This document shows positions 23,623 through 34,522 of a stretch of DNA of 64,000 bases, piece by piece. The position numbers and the translations under genes were made by a program. The notes under the pieces are model-generated. The model was not told the DNA's origin, made no database searches, and saw only the letters and a list, made by a program, of their open reading frames with translations. The DNA is from Ailurus styani (Eukaryota; Chordata; Mammalia; Carnivora; Ailuridae), in the NCBI GenBank assembly GCA_002007465.1, contig LNAC01000768.1, forward strand, positions 496,001 through 560,000. The letters are read 5' to 3'. Within the stretch, counting starts at the first letter, position 1; every line of letters begins with the position of its first letter.

Positions 23623-23954
23623 AGTTACCAAAACATATTTGTATTGTACTACCAACAACTTCTCTGATCATTATCAAGTGAACAAATTATAAAATCCTGT
23701 TAAAAAGAAACTCCGAGGGCGCCTGGGTGGCTCAGTGGGTTAAAGCCACTGCCTTCGGCTCAGGTCATGATCCCAGGGTTCTGGGATCGAGGCCCACATC
23801 CGGCTCTCTGCTCAGCGGGAAGCCTGCTTTCTCCTCTCTCCTCTCTCTCTGCCTGCCTNAGTTACCAAAACATATTTGTATTGTACTACCAACAACTTCT
23901 CTGATCATTATCAAGTGAACAAATTATAAAATCCTGTTAAAAAGAAACTCCGAG
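23623..23954 (+). repeat. 95-bp direct duplication around a SINE and a single N
   Basis: Left copy 23623-23717 ends exactly where a SINE begins. The N is at 23859. The right copy 23860-23954 repeats the same 95 bp and then runs on into unique sequence (TCACAGTAAC) without a SINE. The two copies look identical by eye. Confidence 0.95.
23718..23858 (+). mobile_element. CAN-SINE (SINEC), sense, cut off at an N
   Basis: Young GTGGGTTAAAGCC subfamily, near consensus through 'CTCTCTCTGCCTGCCT', where the sequence breaks at the N. The 3' part (ACTTGTGATC onward), A-rich tail and second target duplication are not represented. Confidence 0.96.
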
Positions 23955-24066
23955 TCACAGTAACTTCTACTCCAAAATGCAAAGTCAGCATTGATTGTAT
24001 TATGATTAAGAAATTTATATTTGAAGACGTTTACAACTTTTTTACCTTTTTTCTTTTTTCTTTTTA

Positions 24067-24285
24067 TTTTATTTTTTTAAAGATTTTATTTATTCATTTG
24101 ACACAGAGAGAGAGATTACAAATAGGCAGAGAGGCAGGCAGAGAGGCAGGCAGAGAGAGAGGAGAGAGGAGGAAGCAGGCTCCCTGCTGAGCAGAGAGCC
24201 CGATGTGGGCCTCGATCCCAGGACCCTGGGATCATGACCTGAGCCGAAGGCAGCGGCTTTAACCCACTGAGCCACCCAGGCACCC
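24067..24285 (-). mobile_element. CAN-SINE (SINEC), antisense, young
   Basis: Near-consensus young copy: AAAGATTTTATTTATTCATTTGACACAGAGAG, a triple GGCAGAGAGGCAGGCAGAGA region, GGCAGCGGCTTTAACCCACTGAGCCACCCAGGCACCC. It abuts the next SINE with only a TTCTTTTC-type spacer, so it landed in that element's T-rich tail. Confidence 0.97.
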
Positions 24286-24486
24286 TTCTTTTCTTTTTTA
24301 ATATTTTATTTACTTATTCGACACAGAGAGAGCGAGAACAAGCCAGGAAAGCAGCAGGCAGATGGAGAAGGAGAAGCAGGCTCCCTGTTGAGCAAGAAGC
24401 TTGATGTGGGGCTAGATCCCAGGACCCTGGGATCATGACCTGAGCTAAAGGCAGACGCTTAACGGACTGAGCCATCCAGGTGCCCC
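24286..24486 (-). mobile_element. CAN-SINE (SINEC), antisense, older partner of a tandem pair
   Basis: TTTTTTAATATTTTATTTACTTATTCGACACAG to CCAGGTGCCCC. The pair as a whole is flanked by TTTTTTACCTTTTTT-like sequence (about 24037-24052 and 24487-24502). This is the older copy's target duplication and shows that the younger SINE inserted into its tail. Confidence 0.95.
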
Positions 24487-24502
24487 TTTTTTTACCTTTT
24501 TT

Positions 24503-25170
24503 ATGCAGCATGATTACAATTTTCCCCTCATTTCTCCCCTTTCACCATTAACCCCTACTCATCTCCACTAAACATACACAAACTAGTTATTTTCTTCTAT
24601 TTGAACTGAGATTCTCATTCAAGTCACCTACAGTAGTTGTCTGATGACTTCATAATATCATTTAGTGCTTGTCATTGATAATAAAAATACATGAATACAT
24701 TTTTATTTTTGAAAATAAATATTCAAATCACTAAGGAACCATGGGGAGATTGATCAGTTAAGACTATAAAGCTTATTAGTAAATATAAAATATTTTCACA
24801 TGTGTTTTCATTTATAGTTCTGAATATTTAATAGAGTAGTATAAATAGAGCATGTCATATTTCCATGACCTGAAGGGATACTGAAGGAATATTCTGTATA
24901 GAATAAACCATCTCAAGGCACAAACCACAAATATTAACCATTCAGGTTCTGATGTTTGTTATCATTGTTTTAATTGTTAAGGTTTGAACTACAGGAGTTT
25001 CTATGTTTCATTTGTTTCTATGCCTCAAATTCAGACAGTTACCATAGGCTAAAGCTAAGCATAGATTTTCTATGGTTTGAGACAACTGCTCTCAGCTATA
25101 ATTGCAACTCTAATTCACAATAAATCACACTTGGAGTAACAGCTAATATAAACAGTATTTGCTATATCTA
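24503..25170. other. Single-copy AT-rich DNA
   Basis: No gene or repeat recognised. Confidence 0.5.
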
Positions 25171-25183
25171 GAGAAATATTTTT

Positions 25184-25395
25184 CTTAAAGATTTTATTTA
25201 TTGATTTGAGAAAGAGAGAAGAAGAGAAAGAGAGAGAGAGAGAGCATGCACAAACAGGAGAAGGAAGAGGGACAAGCAGACTCTATGCTAAGCACAGCGC
25301 CTGATGAGGGGGCTGGATCCCAGGGGCCCTGAAATCATGACCTGAGCCAAAACCAAGACTGGGATGTTCAACTGACTGAGCCACCCAGTTGCCCC
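25184..25395 (-). mobile_element. CAN-SINE (SINEC), antisense
   Basis: CTTAAAGATTTTATTTATTGATTTGAG to CACCCAGTTGCCCC, with a (GA)n expansion near 25225. Target duplication GAGAAATATTTTT / GAGAAACATTTTT (one mismatch) is at 25171-25183 and 25396-25408. Confidence 0.96.
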
Positions 25396-25464
25396 GAGAA
25401 ACATTTTTAAAATAAATTTGTTGTGCAACATCTAACAGTAAGCCTTAATTACTATCTATAAGTT

Positions 25465-25570
25465 GTTAATAATAACATTAACCTTTATTTATTGAATGTA
25501 CTAAGCACTAAGTTCTGTGCTAAACTCTAAACTCATAAAAAAATTCTTAACTCATTAATTACCTCTTTAA
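25465..25570 (+). repeat. Possible MIR SINE, sense
   Basis: 'tttattgaatgtactaagcactaagttctgtgctaaact' resembles the MIR block 'attgagcacttactatgtgccaggcactgtgctaa', followed by 'ttcttaactcattaa'. Only this core is recognisable. Confidence 0.5.
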
Positions 25571-25620
25571 TGAAAAAAAAAAAACAAACTAATGGGGATA
25601 CTTCTGTACTATTACCTGAG

Positions 25621-25850
25621 TAGTTTTCAACTGTGGATGATTTTGACCCTCACGAGACATTTCTCAAATGTCTTTAGGGACATATTTGATGATCAAAACT
25701 AGGACAGGGCCAGGGTTTAAATTCTGGTATCTAGTAGGTAGAAACTAAGGATGCTACCCAACATCCTACAACGTGCAGGAAATCTCTCATTCACAACAAG
25801 TAATTATCAAGCCTAAAATGTCAATAGCACTGAATATGAGAAACCTGAGC
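25621..25850 (+). mobile_element. hAT-Charlie-type non-autonomous element (MER-like MITE)
   Basis: Ordered match to a common mammalian MITE: 'gttttcaactgtggatgattttgaccctcacgagacattt', 'ggtatctagtaggtagaaactaaggatgctacccaacatcctacaa', 'tattaatt'-type spacer, 'aaaatgtcaatagcactgaatatgagaaacctg'. The inverted ends (TTTTCAAC and a diverged GAGAAACC) fit hAT termini. I do not assign a subfamily name. Confidence 0.72.
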
Positions 25851-25937
25851 CCACCTAGAGCTGTTTAGTATAGTTCCAAATCATTGAAACAAAACAATCA
25901 TTATGTATAAAGATGAAGCACGGCTAAGAATCAGAGA

Positions 25938-27425
25938 GGAATTTTTTAACTTCATTAAAGTATAAAGGTGTAATTGACATACAAAATTTGATATATTCAG
26001 AGTATACAAGGTGGTGATTTGATAAACATACCCAATGTGAAAGGATTCTCACAACTGAGCCACGTAACACACCTGTCACCTCACATACTTACCTTTTTTC
26101 TTAGTGAAAAAGCTTAAGATTGACTCTCTTAGCAACTTTGATGTACACTGTACAGTATTACTTAGCATTTATAATCACCATGTTATACATGAGATCTTCA
26201 GCCTGTAATCATCTTTTAACTGAAAATTTGTACCCTTTTAATCAACCTCTTCCCATCATCTCCACACCAGTCCCTGGCAACGACAATACTATTCTCTGTT
26301 ATAATAAATTTGACTTTTTTTTTTAGATTAACACGTAAGTGATACCTTGCAGTAGCTGTTTCTCTGGCTTATTTCACATAGCATAATACCCTTCAGATTC
26401 ATCCATCTTGTACAAATGGCATGATTTCTTTAATGTTTAAGGCTGAGAAAATATTCAATTGTGTATTTATATATCTCACATTTTCTTTATCTATTGACGG
26501 ACATGTAAGTTGTTTCTATGTCTTGGCTATTGTGAATAATGTTGCAATGAACAGAGCAGTACAGATATCTCTTCAAAATAATGATTTCATTTCCTTTGGA
26601 TATATATCCAGTAGTAAGATTGCTGGATCACACACTAGTTCTGTTTTTAATTTCTTAGGGACGGTATCCTTTTTTCGATAGTGGCTGTGAGTTACCCACA
26701 GCGCCTAACAGTGGGGAAGAGTACCCTTCTCCCCACATCCTCTCCAGCACTTACTATCTCTTGTCCTTTTGATAAAAGACATCCTAGGTGTGAGGTGATA
26801 TGTCGCTGTCGTTTTCATTGGCATTTCCCTGCTAAGCAGTGATCCTGGGCACCTTTTCATTTACCCATTGGCTATTTGTATGTCTTCTTCGGAAAAAAAT
26901 GTCTACTAAGGTTATTTGCTCATTTTTCAATTGGGTTATTTGGGGGTTTTGTTTTGTTTTATTTTGCTATTGAGTTCTAGGAGTTCTTGTAGACTGTGGA
27001 TATGAACTTATAATTGGATGGGTGGTTTGCGAATTTTTTCTCCTATTCTATACGCTGCTTTTTCATTTTATCATTTTCTTTGCTATGCAGAAGCTTTTTA
27101 GTTGGATGTAGTCCCATTTGTTTGCCTTTGCTTTTGTAGCTTGTGCTTTTGGAGTCATATTAAAAAAAGCACTGCCAAGACCAATGTCAAGGAGCTTGCC
27201 CCTATGTTTTCTTCTAGGAGGTTTATGATTTCAGAACTTATGTTCAGGTTTTTAATCTGTTTTGATTTTTTTGAGGGGTATAATACAGGAGTGCAGTTTT
27301 ATTTTTGCATGTAGACATGCAATATTCTCAACATCATTCATTGAGGAGACTATTTTTTTCCCATTTTATATTCTTGGCCTCATGGCTGTATCTGCTTTAT
27401 TATATGCTGTATTACTATGGAACAC
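25938..27425 (-). mobile_element. L1 3' end and ORF2 C-terminal region, antisense
   Basis: Starts with the antisense 3' UTR (TTTTTTAACTTCATTAAAGTATAAAGGTGTAATTGACAT). It runs through 'tggatatatatccagtagtaagattgctgga' (26597), 'catttccctgctaagcagtgatcc' (26822), 'tatgcagaagctttttagttggatgtagtcccatttg' (27084) and on to 'cctcatggctgtatctgctttatt' (27380). This long antisense block is old-L1 type and its frames are broken. The left end may carry the A-rich tail at 25938. Confidence 0.88.
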
Positions 27426-27677
27426 CATGCATATTTAAGGTTTTATTCTAAAATATTTATCACTTGAACCTTCTTGTTAACAATTTTATGTGGATTAGCA
27501 GTATTTAAGTTTAGTTATAATGCAGTATTCAAAAATGGTTTCACTTTTACATGACTACTTAGGAAAAAATGATGAATATTTGTTATAAAGTGAATATGGG
27601 TAGACTTTTTCATGGGGTCTTTAACCCCCCAGCAAGGTATATAAATAGACACATCTTTAACTGCAAGTGTTCTATTA
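27426..27677. other. Single-copy DNA
   Basis: Nothing recognised; may include a little more L1. Confidence 0.4.
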
Positions 27678-27786
27678 GGGGCACCTGGTTGCCTCAGGCA
27701 GTAGAGCATGTGACTCTTAGTTTTGGGGTTTTAAGTTCAAGTCCCATGTTGAGAGATTACTTTAAAATAATAAAATCTTCAAAAAA
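27678..27786 (+). mobile_element. Short tRNA-Lys-like SINE, sense
   Basis: About 109 bp: GGGGCACCTGGTTGCCTCAGGCAGTAGAGCATGTGACTC (A-box region), 'ggggttttaagttcaagtcccatgtt' (B-box region), then 'gagattactttaaaataataaaatc'. It lacks the CATGATC/CT-rich body of ordinary SINEC and so keeps a nearly complete tRNA-like half. A second such copy is at 35139. Confidence 0.85.
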
Positions 27787-28841
27787 GGTATTCTTTTAAA
27801 TAAATACATCAGTCAGACAGTACTTATGGACATTAACCATCTGACCAAAACATTGCTAGAGTATTAGTGGTACACAAAGCACCAAGTGCAACATCTTTCA
27901 CTGAAGACATATTATATAATTAAAGAAGAGAAACAGGGTACCCAGGACAACAGCCACAAACACAAATACAGAACATAAACACACTTAAAGATTTTAAGTG
28001 CTAGCATCAGCAATAATTAAGTAGAAGCATTCCATAAGCATTTACTCAAAATCACCTAAATCTTAGATTCACATGACATTTCTTTTTGTTTCCAATGGCA
28101 TCAAAGAGGTCACAGATGAATGAGGAAACAGACTGGCAATCAAACATGTGATTATTTTAAGTACTAGGATAAGTCTCCAAAGTAGCCTGCAGAATACAGA
28201 GTAAGAAACTCTCACCAATAGCTGGATGGAAAGTATAAAGACTACTTCCTTATCATATTGAACAATCTCTCCAATTTACATATTCTCGAATCTTCCATTT
28301 CTAATATTCAGTACCTCTATTTATTACAAATCCCGTATTATAGCTGTGTCTGCTTTTAAATCACTCAAGATTTTAAGAAATAAAGTAGCTCTTTGCACCT
28401 TAAAAATACTCTTACATGTAGTTGTTTTAAACATGAATCAAAGACCTCAATGTTAGGCTTTGAGAGTGAAATTTTGAGTTTCACCCATTAAAATGTATTT
28501 ATTTGGAGTTGGGATACAATTGACATTGTCCTGAAATCACATTTAGAAATAAAAATGAGTGCTGTTATTTGCTGATGTAACAGATTTCTTCTAATGAGAA
28601 ACAAATTTTACTACTACCGCTAAAAGGGAATAGTTATCACATTAAAATAATTAAAGTCAAAAATCTAAAGCAATTAACTAAAAAGCAATTAACATGTGAA
28701 CTGAAAATCAAGTTTTTAAGCTCATACATACACATATGTAATTATAATTTATTCTATGTTTACTTATTCATGAAACCCCAAAAAGGCCTGGTATAATTAT
28801 TTCATTATATTAGGAATTCAACAACTATTTTTTTAAATAAT
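27787..28841. other. Single-copy AT-rich DNA
   Basis: No gene, RNA or repeat recognised. Confidence 0.5.
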
Positions 28842-29740
28842 CTAATTTAAAAATGGGCAGAAGAAAAGAAGAGATTTTCTAAAGAAGCCATCCAGAGGGC
28901 CAAAAGACACATGAAAATATGCTCAACATGACTCCTCATCAAGGAAATGCAAACCAAAACTACAAAGAGATATATCACCTCATACCTATTAGAATAGCTA
29001 AAATCAAAACCTCAAGAAACAAATGTTGGCAAGAATGTGTAGAAAAAGGAACCCTTGTGCACTGTTGGTGGGAATGCAAACTGGTAGAGACACTGTGGAA
29101 AACATTACGGAAATTCCTCAAAAAATTCAAAAGATCTAGCAATTGCACTACTAGTATTTACCCAAAGGATATGAACACACTAATTTGAAAATGTTTATAG
29201 CAGTATTATTTACAATAACCAAGTTACTGAAGCAGCATTAAGTGTCCATCGATAGATGAATGGATAAAGAAAAGGTGATCTGTGTATATTATACACATAC
29301 ATATACACATGCATATAATATACACGAACATTATATATATGGACACACACACACACACAGGAATATTATTCTGCCAAAAAAATGACATCTTGCCACTTGC
29401 AACAATGTGGATGGAGCCAGAGAATATAATGCTAAGTGTACTAAGTCAGAGGAAGACAAATATCATATGATCTCACTCATATATAGAATTTAAGAAATAA
29501 AACAAATGAGCAAGAAGAAAAAAGAGAGAGAGAAAAACCAAGAAACAGATTCTTAACTACAGAGAACAAACTGATGGTTACTAGAGGGAGGTAGGTGGGG
29601 GATGGGGGAGAGAAGGGGGAGGGATTAAGGAGTACACTTGTGAGGAGGATTGGGTGATGTATGACAGTGTTGAATCACTACATTGTACATATGACACTGT
29701 ATGTTAACTATATTGTAATTAAAAATTAAAAACATATATA
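28842..29740 (+). mobile_element. L1 3' end, sense, 5'-truncated
   Basis: Begins with 'aaaatgggcagaagaaaagaagag' and runs through the end of ORF2 into the 3' UTR (GAACAAACTGATGGTTACTAGAGGGAGG) and 'gtatgttaactatattgtaattaaaaatt'. A CxxxC-x7-H-x4-C motif is encoded intact at 29024-29077 (frame from 28919), the usual ORF2 C-terminal Cys/His cluster. A TA/CA-rich expansion is at 29287-29360. Frames are broken elsewhere. Confidence 0.9.
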
Positions 29741-29992
29741 TTTGTTTTAATGTTTACAACTTACCTAAATAGGTAGTACAAATTGATTTAAAAATTGAGG
29801 GTTTTCTACATGAAGAATATAAATTATTGCATGATTAAATACACTTAATTTTAGATTCAGTTTTAATAAGGAATTAAAATGAGAAAGAGAAGTTAAATTA
29901 TGCTTGAAAACAGCCTGGTTGCATTCTTAGACAAGGTAGTTCTAACTTTGGGTAACCATGAAAAGTCCAGAAGCACAAATAACAGTGATGAA

Positions 29993-30186
29993 GGGGCACC
30001 TGGGTGGCCCAGTTGGTTAAGCTTCTGCCTTTGGCTCACTCAGGTCATTATCCCAGGGTCTTGGGATCCAGTCCTGTATCGGGCTCCTTGCTCAGTGGGG
30101 GGCCTGCTTCTCCCTCTCCTCCCAGCTCCTGCTCTCTCTTGCTATCTCTGCCTCTCTGTCAAATAAATAAATATTTTAAAACAAAT
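29993..30186 (+). mobile_element. CAN-SINE (SINEC), sense
   Basis: GGGGCACCTGGGTGGCCCAGTTGG to AAATAAATAAATATTTTAAAAC. Perfect 14-bp target duplication AAATAACAGTGATG at 29977-29990 and 30187-30200. Body variant 'CTCACTCAGGTCATTATCCC' carries a short CTCA repeat. Confidence 0.97.
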
Positions 30187-30200
30187 AAATAACAGTGATG

Positions 30201-31706
30201 CAAAATGGCCTGAGCTTAGTGAAAGGAAAACATTGATTTATAGGTCAGTCTCAATAGATCTCAGCATGGATCTTCTTCTGGGACTAGAGACTTCTGACTT
30301 TCCATAAAAGTCCTTAAGGAAAAAAAAATACTATCTTACCTCTATTTAATTAATAAAAGTACACCTTAAACTCCTCCCTCCCTTCTGCCAGATTTCTGGC
30401 AAAGGAAAGTGTAGGCACTTTGTCCCTTACTTCTCTGCGTAAATGTGACTTGCCTGTGAGTCATCATTTACTGGAAGCTGTGAAAAATTATGTACTGAAA
30501 TAATGTGCAACTGTATTTCAACTGAAGTAATGGTATCTTTTGACTCTTGCAGGCATCTTTGTAAAATGTCACATTAGAATTACTATCCTTCTCATATTAC
30601 AAGGTTGTGCAGGAAACTTATTGACTCTCAGATTATAAAGTCGTTAAAAATTCCTAGTAATATGTGTGTATCCATTTGCTTTGTAGTCATTACAGTAATC
30701 CATTGAACAAAGATACACTGAAAATCTAAGCACAAAACTATGGATGAACAGATGAATAAGACATTTTTCCTTCATGTCTACAGTACATTGAGATAAATGG
30801 GTAAAATGGTTATCTGTACTTAGGACAGTGAGTGGACATCAGTAAAAAGATAATCCTTGAGCAGAGTCAGAAAAGAAAAGCACAATTTCATAAAATTAGA
30901 ATGTTTTCATTTAAACTTACCTACATATATGGGTTTTTTTTTCATTCATCTGTATGCCACTGATGTTTCCCTGACTTGAACGTATTATTTAACAATGGAA
31001 GTCTCCAATCATATGTCATATGCACTAATTTAACGGTAAGTGCATAAAATACTCATTGATGCAGGATTTCTAGAAGAGTGGGTAAACTTAACAATTTCTG
31101 AATAAGTTGGATATCTTTTTAACTCGTTACCTCATCATAAAATAAAGATGGCAAACAGATGTCTTAAAAAAAACAAAAACAGTCCTTTTTACCATAAATA
31201 TAAAGTATCGCTAATAGAAAACTGGTTCATTTCTCTAAGCGCTATCAGAATAAATGGCTTAAGATCAATCTTTTCAAAATGAAAAACAAAAGATATGTTC
31301 TAACAGATAATTTTTGGTAGTATTTGGCATACTGAAATTTATCAATGGGTCAATTAAGTTGGTTTCCAAATAATTATTTTATAAATATTTTATCTTGGAA
31401 TGTTCTCAAAAATTATTTATGGTAGTATTATTAAGGAGATGCTTTATATATATTGGTGTGTGTGAATTAACTATAACCTGTCTTCCTTTCACAATTTTAT
31501 TATTTATTATTTTCTCCACATTATCCCTATTTTTCTTATGCTATCACTTTCTATTGTATATCATTGCCAATTATAGAATATCTTTTGTAAAGAAATCAGA
31601 GAATAAGGGAAGGAATGGAGGGAGAGAGGGAAAGGGAGAGACAGGAAGGAAATGCAATATAAGAAAGACTTAATGGCCAGAAAAAACACATTCTAGACCA
31701 TCAGAA
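30201..31706. other. Single-copy AT-rich DNA
   Basis: Only a purine-rich tract at 31598-31660 (GGAAGGAATGGAGGGAGAGAGGGAAAGGG) stands out. No gene recognised. Confidence 0.5.
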
Positions 31707-31722
31707 ACAACATTAAATTCTT

Positions 31723-31929
31723 TTTTTTTTTTTTAAAGATTTTATTTATTCATTTGACACAGAGAGAGAGATTACAAGTAGGCAGAGAGGCAGGCAGAGA
31801 GAGAGGAGAGAGAAGGAAGCAGGCTCCCTGCTGAGCAGAGAGCCCGATGTGGGCCTCGATCCTAGGACCCTGGGATCATGACCTGAGCCGAAGGCAGCGG
31901 CTTTAACCCACTGAGCCACCCAGGCACCC
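31723..31929 (-). mobile_element. CAN-SINE (SINEC), antisense, young
   Basis: Poly-T then AAAGATTTTATTTATTCATTTGACACAGAGAG to CCACCCAGGCACCC, close to the copies at 24067 and 54591. Perfect 16-bp target duplication ACAACATTAAATTCTT at 31707-31722 and 31930-31945. Confidence 0.97.
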
Positions 31930-31945
31930 ACAACATTAAATTCTT

Positions 31946-32238
31946 GAGACAGGATCAGTAGGTGTGTGAGCCACCTGATGGCCATGGTTTCCTTTTATGA
32001 AATTAACAGAGATCTAACAGAGAGTGACATCAACTATAGAGGGGTCACAATGCTTGGGTTGTGGGTCTTTTAAGTTGCAAGTTTAGGAGAGCATGGACTG
32101 ACTCCCTTCTCTAGCAAACCAGGACTGTGTCGTTATACCAACAGATATGGTAGTTATCTTGATTCCAGGCCCATCATGCCTGTCCAGCATTCATATGTAC
32201 AGAGAGCTCTAGGCTCTTTCCTGATATGACCATCACTC
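31946..32238. other. Single-copy DNA
   Basis: Nothing recognised. Confidence 0.5.
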
Positions 32239-32253
32239 TAAAGACAGTTTTTA

Positions 32254-32461
32254 GGGTGCCTGGGTGGCTCAGTGGGTTAAAGCCTCTGCTTTTGGCTCAG
32301 GTCATGATCTCAGGGTCCTGGGATCGAGGCCCGCATCAGGCTGCCTGCTCAGCAGGGAGCCTGCTTCCTCCTCTCTCTCTGCCTACTTGTAATCTCTCTC
32401 TCTCTCTGTCAAATAAATAAATAAAATCTTTAAAAATAAATAAATTAATTAAATAAATAAA
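32254..32461 (+). mobile_element. CAN-SINE (SINEC), sense, young
   Basis: GGGTGCCTGGGTGGCTCAGTGGGTTAAAGCC head and a long A/T tail (AAATAAATAAATAAAATC then TAAAAATAAATAAATTAATTAAATAAATAAA). Target duplication TAAAGACAGTTTTTA / TAAAGACAGATTTTA (one mismatch) is at 32239-32253 and 32462-32476. Confidence 0.97.
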
Positions 32462-32584
32462 TAAAGACAGATTTTATGTCTTGATTGGTTACTTAAATGA
32501 CTTTTCAAAATTATTTAATGTGGCAAAACACTCTTTTTGTCTTTAAATACACTTTTTCTAGGTGTATCAAGGTGATTTTTACTG

Positions 32585-32910
32585 TCAGTAACACAAACCA
32601 AATTAACAGTGGATTAAATAATGAATTCATTTATTTACTCAGATAATAAGATGTGGACAGCTTTTGAGTTGGATTCATTGATTCAATGATCAAGAATCTG
32701 GTATTCTCCATATTTCAACCCTTCTAACCTCAATGTGTTCTAACATCTCCATTCACTTCTGTAAGATGGCTTAGGCAAAAGTAAGTATCATTTGCTCCCA
32801 TGAAAACATCCAAAGACACAAAAGGCAAGCCTTTCTTCTTTTTTCCCATTCAATTAGATCCCAAAGAGGAAATGGTACAGTTTATATTACTTGAAAAGGG
32901 CAAAGTTTAT
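32585..32910. repeat. Possible ancient interspersed repeat, unclassified
   Basis: The order 'gaattcatttatttactcagataataag', 'tggattcattgattcaatgatcaagaatctgg', 'ctccattcacttctgtaagatggct' resembles a widespread ancient mammalian repeat, but I could not name it with certainty. Chance similarity is possible. Confidence 0.3.
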
Positions 32911-33523
32911 TATTTTGTGAAGACTGGTCTACATTCAGTTCAATTTCTACCCTGGTGTGCTACCAACAGCTGGTATTACATCTTTTTTTAAAGATCTATT
33001 GATCTTTTTATTTTATTGATCTTTTTTATTTTATTGTATCTATTTTAAAGATACTACTCAATCTATAAGCCATGGGAATTGTGTTCACCTCTCTAGCTTA
33101 AGGCCTAAATAATAAGTAAGAAAAACAGTATTGTGGCCCTTCTGTATTCTAAAATTACAAGTGAAAGAACACCATCCAAAAGACAGAGGTCCCGATAAAC
33201 CTTAATATTTATCAGTTATATTAAAAAATAAGAATCAATTCAAATATTAAAGTGTACCTAATAAGGAAACATAAGGAAACATCTCAAATGTAAGCTAACT
33301 CACTAACATATGGTCCACTTATGTGAAACAAGGATCTGCTAAACTTCTAGTGCCTATCCTGGAAAAAGAGATGTAATTTCCTTCAAATTTAAGGAATCTG
33401 TAGCAGAGGGCCTCTTCCTTGTCTCAAAGTCCCCTTGTTCTCCTTACTGGGTATGTGTTACTTCAATCCTCTGACATACAGTTAGCACGTGAACTAATAT
33501 GCTTAACATGAATGGTACAAAAG
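32911..33523. other. Single-copy DNA with a short tandem duplication
   Basis: An approximate tandem duplication of GATCTTTTTATTTTATT lies at 33001-33037, and ATAAGGAAAC occurs twice in a row near 33260. Nothing else recognised. Confidence 0.5.
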
Positions 33524-33539
33524 AAATAAATGACTTTTT

Positions 33540-33720
33540 GGGTGCCTGGGTGCTCAGATCATGATCCCATGGTCCAGGGTCCTGGGATCAAGCCCCAAAA
33601 CCAACCAACCAGCTCCCTGATCAGCAGGGAGTCTGCTTCTCCCTCTCCCTTTGCCCCCTCACCTACTCATGCGCTCTCTCGCACTCTCTATCTCTCTCAA
33701 ATAAATAAAATCCTTTAAAA
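33540..33720 (+). mobile_element. CAN-SINE (SINEC), sense, with deleted tRNA head
   Basis: GGTGCCTGGGTGCTCAGATCATGATCCC: roughly 40 bp between GGTGCTCAG and ATCATG, including the B-box, is missing. Body, CT stretch and AAATAAATAAAATCC tail are present. Target duplication AAATAAATGACTTT / AAATAAAAGACTTT (one mismatch) is at 33524-33537 and 33721-33734. Confidence 0.92.
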
Positions 33721-34139
33721 AAATAAAAGACTTTCATTCTTTATAATGCAAAGCTTTGAGCCACAGCTAATTTAGAGGGAAAAAGAAGAAACCAGAACCA
33801 CGAGAGCCAAACAAAATCAAGTCCAACACACCATCAAACTTTGCCTCTTTTGAACAGAACATAACTTAGCTTTATTTCTTGGCTAAGATTACATTCTGCT
33901 TGCTCAACATCATGCATGATCCATTAGTCATGCATATGTTCTTGCTATTTAAGTCTAAATCGATCCTGATGTGGCTTTATACATGACCCACTCTTTGTGT
34001 ATATATGAAATTAGTATAAAATCATCCTTCATTTATAATTTGAGAGTCTCAGACGAGTTTTACTGGGCTCTAGAATAACAGAGGGTCATAAAAAGAGGTA
34101 ACAATACATATTATCTAACAATTCAGCCATGTTCCCCAA

Positions 34140-34500
34140 TGTTAGGAGCTGGCTGGTGAAGAGATGCAGCTGCTTTTGAAGTTTTAAGTTCCTGGGTGAG
34201 TCTGCCTCACAGATCCTCACCTGTTTGCCAAGCTACAGCAGATGTCAGACAAGTCCCAAGAGAAGAGGATTTGGCCAGTTTTTTCAATGTCTGGATTGCC
34301 AGCCAGCTGTATGCTGTGGCTATGGGCACCCCGTCAGTCTGCTGGTGGACAAGCGCACAGAGGCGCTCAGACATATGCAGTACTTCACTCCTAGGGAGGA
34401 AGTTGGCTGCCAGCTCCTCTGTAGTCTACTCCCTGGTGAACTCCGCTGGAACATGCCTTGAATATTCCTTTGCTCTTCTACCGAAGGCCTAAAACTTATA
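34140..34500 (-). pseudogene. Candidate decayed processed pseudogene, source gene unidentified
   Basis: A GC-richer patch with coding-like text mainly on the minus strand. From 34490 to about 34200 one minus frame reads through with a single stop over roughly 90 codons, and further coding-like frames continue in other phases. Segments such as 'PDIEKTGQILFSWDLSDIC' (around 34290-34235) suggest one gene disrupted by frameshifts. No poly-A tail or target duplication was identified and I do not recognise the parent. Chance GC-rich unique sequence is the main alternative. Both plus-strand open frames here (98 and 78 residues) look like shadows. Confidence 0.35.
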
Positions 34501-34522
34501 ATCAGCTTTGAAAATCAGTTCT

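Noticed and set aside
23718..23858. 3'-truncated SINE insertion as a real structure
   Set aside because: Retrotransposed SINEs truncate at the 5' end; the missing 3' end coincides with an N and a duplicated flank, so an assembly break explains it better.
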